Assembly (NCBI GenBank): GCA_903854805.1 | Contig: CAINXK010000449.1 | Span: forward strand, 1 to 9,649 | Direction of reading: 5' to 3' | Length of the DNA stretch: 9,649 nt | DNA from: an uncultured Anaerolineae bacterium | GTDB taxonomy: Bacteria; Chloroflexota; Anaerolineae; Anaerolineales; Villigracilaceae | Shown: piece by piece, positions 7,318 to 9,649 of the stretch | Layout: each line of letters begins with the position of its first letter | Numbering within the stretch: the stretch's first letter is position 1 | Notes under the pieces: generated by a model | Databases searched by the model: none | What the model saw: the letters and a program-made list of their open reading frames with translations, nothing else | Told to the model about the DNA's origin: nothing | Made by a program: the position numbers and the translations under genes

Positions 7318-8301
7318 ATGAGCAATTCTGTACTGCGCTGGGGCTTACTATCCACAGCCAAAATCAACAGTGCCCTCATTACCCCCCTGCGAGCCTCCGC
7401 CCGCAACCGGCTGACAGCTGTCGCCAGCCGCTCTCAGGCCTCGGCCGATGCCTATGCCGCCGAATGGAAGATCGAACGAGCCTTTGGCTCCTACGAAGCC
7501 ATGCTGGCTGACCCTGATATCGACGTCATTTACAATTCACTGCCCAACCATCTGCACACCGAATGGACCATAAAAGCTATGCGAGCTGGTAAGCATGTGC
7601 TCTGCGAAAAGCCCATGGGTTTGACAACTGCCGAGGTGGATGCGATCGCCGCCGCCGCAAAAACCTATGGCAAAGTAGTCACAGAGGCCTTCATGTATCG
7701 CCATCACCCCCAGACCCTTAAAGCCCGTGAGCTGGTCCAAAACGGCGCAATTGGTAAACTGCAGGCCCTGCGCGGTGCCTTTACCTTCAAAATCGACACC
7801 GAAGTCAATATCCGCCTGGATGCGGCGATGGGCGGTGGCAGCATCTGGGATGTTGGCTGCTACCCAATCAGCTATGCCCGTTTCATAGTCGGCGCAGAAC
7901 CGCTGGAAGTCTTCGGTCAGCAGATCAAGGGTGTCAGCGGGATTGACGATTCGTTCTTCGGACAGATGAAATTCCCGGGCGACGTCTTCGCTCAATTCGA
8001 CAGTGGCTTCCGCACACCTTTTCGCACCCACATGGAAATCATCGGCTCTGATGGCACGCTCACTATTTCAGCTCCCTTTAAGCCCGGGCTGGATGAGAAA
8101 ATCAGCCTGTACCGCGCCGACAAAACCGAGCTGATCGACATTCCCCCACAGGAACTCTATATTGGAGAAGTGGAAGACATAGCCGATTGCATCCTGCTCG
8201 GCAAAGCCCAGCACATGTCGCTGGCTGACAGCCGCGCCAACACAGCAGTCATCCAGGCCCTCTTAAAATCTGCAGAAACCGGGCAGCTGGTCCAGTTGTA
8301 A
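7318..8301 (+). CDS. Gfo/Idh/MocA-family NAD(P)-dependent oxidoreductase
   Basis: A 327-residue sugar-type dehydrogenase of the glucose-fructose oxidoreductase/inositol dehydrogenase family. The N-terminal Rossmann domain starts with RWGLLSTAKINSAL (7-20) and ends with the conserved CEKPM (96-100), whose K98 is the family's key lysine. The C-terminal substrate domain has GGGSIWDVGCYPISYAR (172-188), in which D178 and Y182 stand at the usual catalytic D-x-x-x-H/Y positions, then an antiparallel sheet with IIGSDGTL near 242. The family oxidises or reduces sugars, pseudosugars or related ring alcohols. Closest in style, from memory, are the D-xylose (NADP) and dihydrodiol dehydrogenase-like members, but the substrate is not settled. 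AGAGGAAA at 7306-7313 is a good ribosome site. A terminator lies about 190 bases beyond the stop. It probably serves the same sugar metabolism as its neighbours, by position only. Confidence 0.9.
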   Translation: MSNSVLRWGLLSTAKINSALITPLRASARNRLTAVASRSQASADAYAAEWKIERAFGSYEAMLADPDIDVIYNSLPNHLHTEWTIKAMRAGKHVLCEKPMGLTTAEVDAIAAAAKTYGKVVTEAFMYRHHPQTLKARELVQNGAIGKLQALRGAFTFKIDTEVNIRLDAAMGGGSIWDVGCYPISYARFIVGAEPLEVFGQQIKGVSGIDDSFFGQMKFPGDVFAQFDSGFRTPFRTHMEIIGSDGTLTISAPFKPGLDEKISLYRADKTELIDIPPQELYIGEVEDIADCILLGKAQHMSLADSRANTAVIQALLKSAETGQLVQL

Positions 8302-8488
8302 TTCAAGCTGAACAATAGACCAGAGTCACGCCTTGGGTTTGCCCCGCACAAACCACCATGTTCGGATACGTCAGCGCTAATCCAGCGTGGCTCGCCCCGT
8401 CCGCGAATACGGTCGATGTGCACAGCACTCATGCCAATGCTGGTGATGGCTAATATCTGAACCTGAATGCCGGCAATTTAAGATAACC

Positions 8489-8525
8489 AAAGGGCCACCA
8501 TCAAAATGCGATGGTGGCCCTTTTT
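8489..8525 (+). terminator. Strong intrinsic terminator between convergent genes
   Basis: AAAGGGCCACCATC (8489-8502) pairs perfectly with GATGGTGGCCCTTT (8510-8523) across a seven-base loop and runs into five T (8521-8525). It ends rightward transcription from the oxidoreductase genes. Read leftward the same hairpin is followed only by TTTGG, so it may also work, less well, for the leftward gene ending at 8544. The space before it (8302-8488) shows no gene; short frames there have no recognisable family. Confidence 0.93.
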
Positions 8526-8543
8526 ATTGATTGAACCAAAAAT

Positions 8544-9392
8544 TTAGTTTTCAGGGGCCAGGAAATAAACTGCCTTAAGCGGAAAGCGCTGCTTGGCATC
8601 CGGCGAAAGTTGCGCATAATTCTGCACCCAGAGTTGAAACAAACTTTCGAGTGAGATCAACCTGATCTTGCGCAGCTCCTGAAATCTGGAGACTGTCAGC
8701 ACCTGGTCCGTGAACCCACCGGATGAGACAAAAATCCCCAGGTCATGCGCATTCAGCTCACCCATAAAGGCTCTCAGACCCTCAACAGTGGCAGCCTGAC
8801 CCTGGTGTTGAACATGAACCTTGACCCGCGGACCCGAACTGCCGATCGGGTTGGGATAGGCAACCATATCGATATAGCCATGTTTTTTTCGTGGAGGTGC
8901 CACCCAGTCCAGATGATAGTTCAGCGCCTGCAATAGATCAGCGACAATATGATTGAACTCAACCGGGCTCATTTCATTCAGATAACGCCAGATCTGCTGC
9001 CAGGCTTTTTCTTGCGCATTTTCCACAGTCAGAAGAATATCGGCGTGCAGCTGCCTTTTTTCCTCACAGAGGAGCAAGGCCGCCTTGTAAATCTCTTCAA
9101 TATTTTTTATATTGCGGCAGGCCGCCATGCCATCATCAGAAATATACCAACGGTCCTTATTCTTGATAAACCAACCCACTTCCACCAGCACACCGGTCAC
9201 CTCGCGTGCAATTTTCTCATACAGGGGGATATCAGTGGCAGGCAGTAGACTGGTTTCAAGCTCGCTCAGTTTGAGCCGCACAGGAATCACATCCAAAATA
9301 TCCCTGGCGGGCAAACCGTCGGCTTTCAACCACAAAGCTTGAATAATTACACGCAGGATATCAGAGGTCCGCTTCAATGAAGGCTCATCCAT
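8544..9392 (-). CDS. Mrr-like restriction-endonuclease-fold protein, possibly catalytically degenerate
   Basis: A 282-residue protein with two parts. The N-terminal half (about 5-95) looks like a winged-helix DNA-binding domain, ending in WYISDDGMAACRN. The C-terminal half (about 143-282) follows the Mrr-type nuclease pattern: SPVEFNHIVADLLQALNY, then GYID with D175, a strand VKVHVQHQ at 190-197, LRAFMGEL, and IFVSSGGFT at 220-228. Mrr family members cleave foreign or modified DNA and normally have D...QxK, often seen as VQVK on that strand. Here the aligned residues appear to be H193-V-Q195, so the usual Gln and the catalytic Lys both seem replaced. It may therefore bind DNA without cutting, or use other residues. 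The start is firm: an in-frame TAA lies 12 bases upstream (9404-9402). No Shine-Dalgarno is visible. No methyltransferase neighbour is in the window. Its relation to the sugar genes is only adjacency. Confidence 0.75.
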   Translation of the reverse strand: MDEPSLKRTSDILRVIIQALWLKADGLPARDILDVIPVRLKLSELETSLLPATDIPLYEKIAREVTGVLVEVGWFIKNKDRWYISDDGMAACRNIKNIEEIYKAALLLCEEKRQLHADILLTVENAQEKAWQQIWRYLNEMSPVEFNHIVADLLQALNYHLDWVAPPRKKHGYIDMVAYPNPIGSSGPRVKVHVQHQGQAATVEGLRAFMGELNAHDLGIFVSSGGFTDQVLTVSRFQELRKIRLISLESLFQLWVQNYAQLSPDAKQRFPLKAVYFLAPEN

Positions 9393-9400
9393 ATTGATAT

Positions 9401-9406
9401 ATTATA
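9401..9406 (-). promoter_or_regulatory. Candidate -10 box for the Mrr-like gene, near-leaderless transcript
   Basis: On the minus strand a perfect TATAAT (9406-9401) ends eight bases before the ATG at 9392. The predicted transcript would begin only two or three bases before the start codon, consistent with the absence of a Shine-Dalgarno. I see no good -35 at 16-18 bases upstream (best is TGTACT), and the surrounding DNA is AT-rich, so the match may be chance. Confidence 0.3.
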
Positions 9407-9441
9407 TTCGATAAACAAATATTCAGTACATTTCAAGTTTA

Positions 9442-9567
9442 TTACATGTATTTGCTGACCGCATCCAGATTCAGGTCATAATCATCACAACCACTGCACG
9501 TAAATGAACGATAATTGATACTTTGCCCACACTCTTCCAACCATTCCACCCGCTCAGCAAGCAGATT
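9442..9567 (-). pseudogene. Unrecognised leftward coding fragment with a Cys-rich tail
   Basis: Reading leftward from an in-frame TAG (9570-9568) to a TAA (9444-9442) gives 41 codons with protein-like content: LLAERVEWLEECGQ, then SINYRSFTCSGCDD and DLNLDAVSKYM. The C-x-x-C pair plus an earlier Cys recalls part of a zinc-ribbon, but a complete set of ligands is not visible. No ATG lies in the segment. GTG or TTG starts are possible within it (VEWLEE) but have no clear ribosome site. The same frame is open beyond the TAG to the window edge (no further stop), so this may be the tail of a gene interrupted by a nonsense mutation. Chance is a real alternative. Confidence 0.3.
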
Positions 9568-9649
9568 CTATTGCCCAGCAAGCCCCAGCCCAGAATTAGG
9601 CAGGATGACTGCCACACTCCGTTTAAAAAAACTGGCCCTTATCGGATTA

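Larger units (their letters stand above)
9393..9649. other. Right flank with no intact gene
   Basis: Apart from the short Cys-containing leftward fragment and the possible -10 box for the Mrr-like gene, I see no intact reading frame, hairpin terminator or RNA gene in the last 257 bases. A run of seven A at about 9624-9630 and general AT-richness mark it as intergenic or decayed sequence. Confidence 0.5.

Noticed and set aside
8157..8432. 91-codon leftward frame overlapping the end of the Gfo/Idh/MocA gene
   Set aside because: Most of it is the antisense shadow of a clear coding region, and the part outside shows no recognisable domain.
8354..8452. Short rightward frame beginning MFGYVSANP, recalling the start of some hypothetical protein families
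   Set aside because: Only about 32 codons, no ribosome site, similarity limited to the first four residues; likely coincidence.

Overview
The window looks like a piece of a bacterial chromosome centred on L-arabinose/pentose use. Genes are dense with short spacers, base composition is moderate, most starts have Shine-Dalgarno sites, and several genes have intrinsic terminators. The protein style (an MDR dehydrogenase beginning [10 protein letters not shown], AraB and AraA of ordinary bacterial type, a GLLSTAKIN-type Gfo/Idh/MocA protein, an Mrr-like protein ending YFLAPEN) makes me think of Chloroflexota (Anaerolineae). That is an impression from memory, not a test. No mobile element, CRISPR array, rRNA or tRNA was seen.

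Layout. Positions 1-385 are AT-richer non-coding DNA with a small 10-bp-period TCCGCG repeat at the left edge and a possible terminator for the regulator. A LacI-family regulator runs leftward (386-1417). It diverges from a rightward run: a zinc-dependent MDR alcohol/polyol dehydrogenase (1533-2528), L-ribulokinase araB (2537-4207), L-arabinose isomerase araA (4595-6100), an aldo/keto reductase (6207-7190) and a Gfo/Idh/MocA oxidoreductase (7318-8301). A strong terminator (8489-8525) closes the run. A leftward Mrr-like restriction-endonuclease-fold protein (8544-9392) follows. Positions 9393-9649 hold a short unrecognised leftward reading frame that looks like the tail of a broken or partial gene.

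How the genes fit together. AraA turns L-arabinose into L-ribulose and AraB phosphorylates it to L-ribulose 5-phosphate. The expected next enzyme, AraD (L-ribulose-5-phosphate 4-epimerase), and any sugar transporter are absent from the window. The dehydrogenase is translationally coupled to araB, because its stop codon overlaps the araB Shine-Dalgarno. It may therefore feed the kinase with a ketopentose made from a pentitol. The LacI-type regulator probably controls the divergent promoter region through a tandem GAACGNTAAC element that overlaps both promoters. The AKR and Gfo/Idh/MocA enzymes have no assignable substrate; sugar redox side reactions are likely.

No clearly new system is visible. 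The points most worth a second look are the regulator/operator architecture, the missing AraD beside the dehydrogenase-kinase pair, a perfect 14-bp inverted repeat between araB and araA, an Mrr-like protein that seems to have lost its QxK catalytic motif, and the degraded fragment at the right edge.
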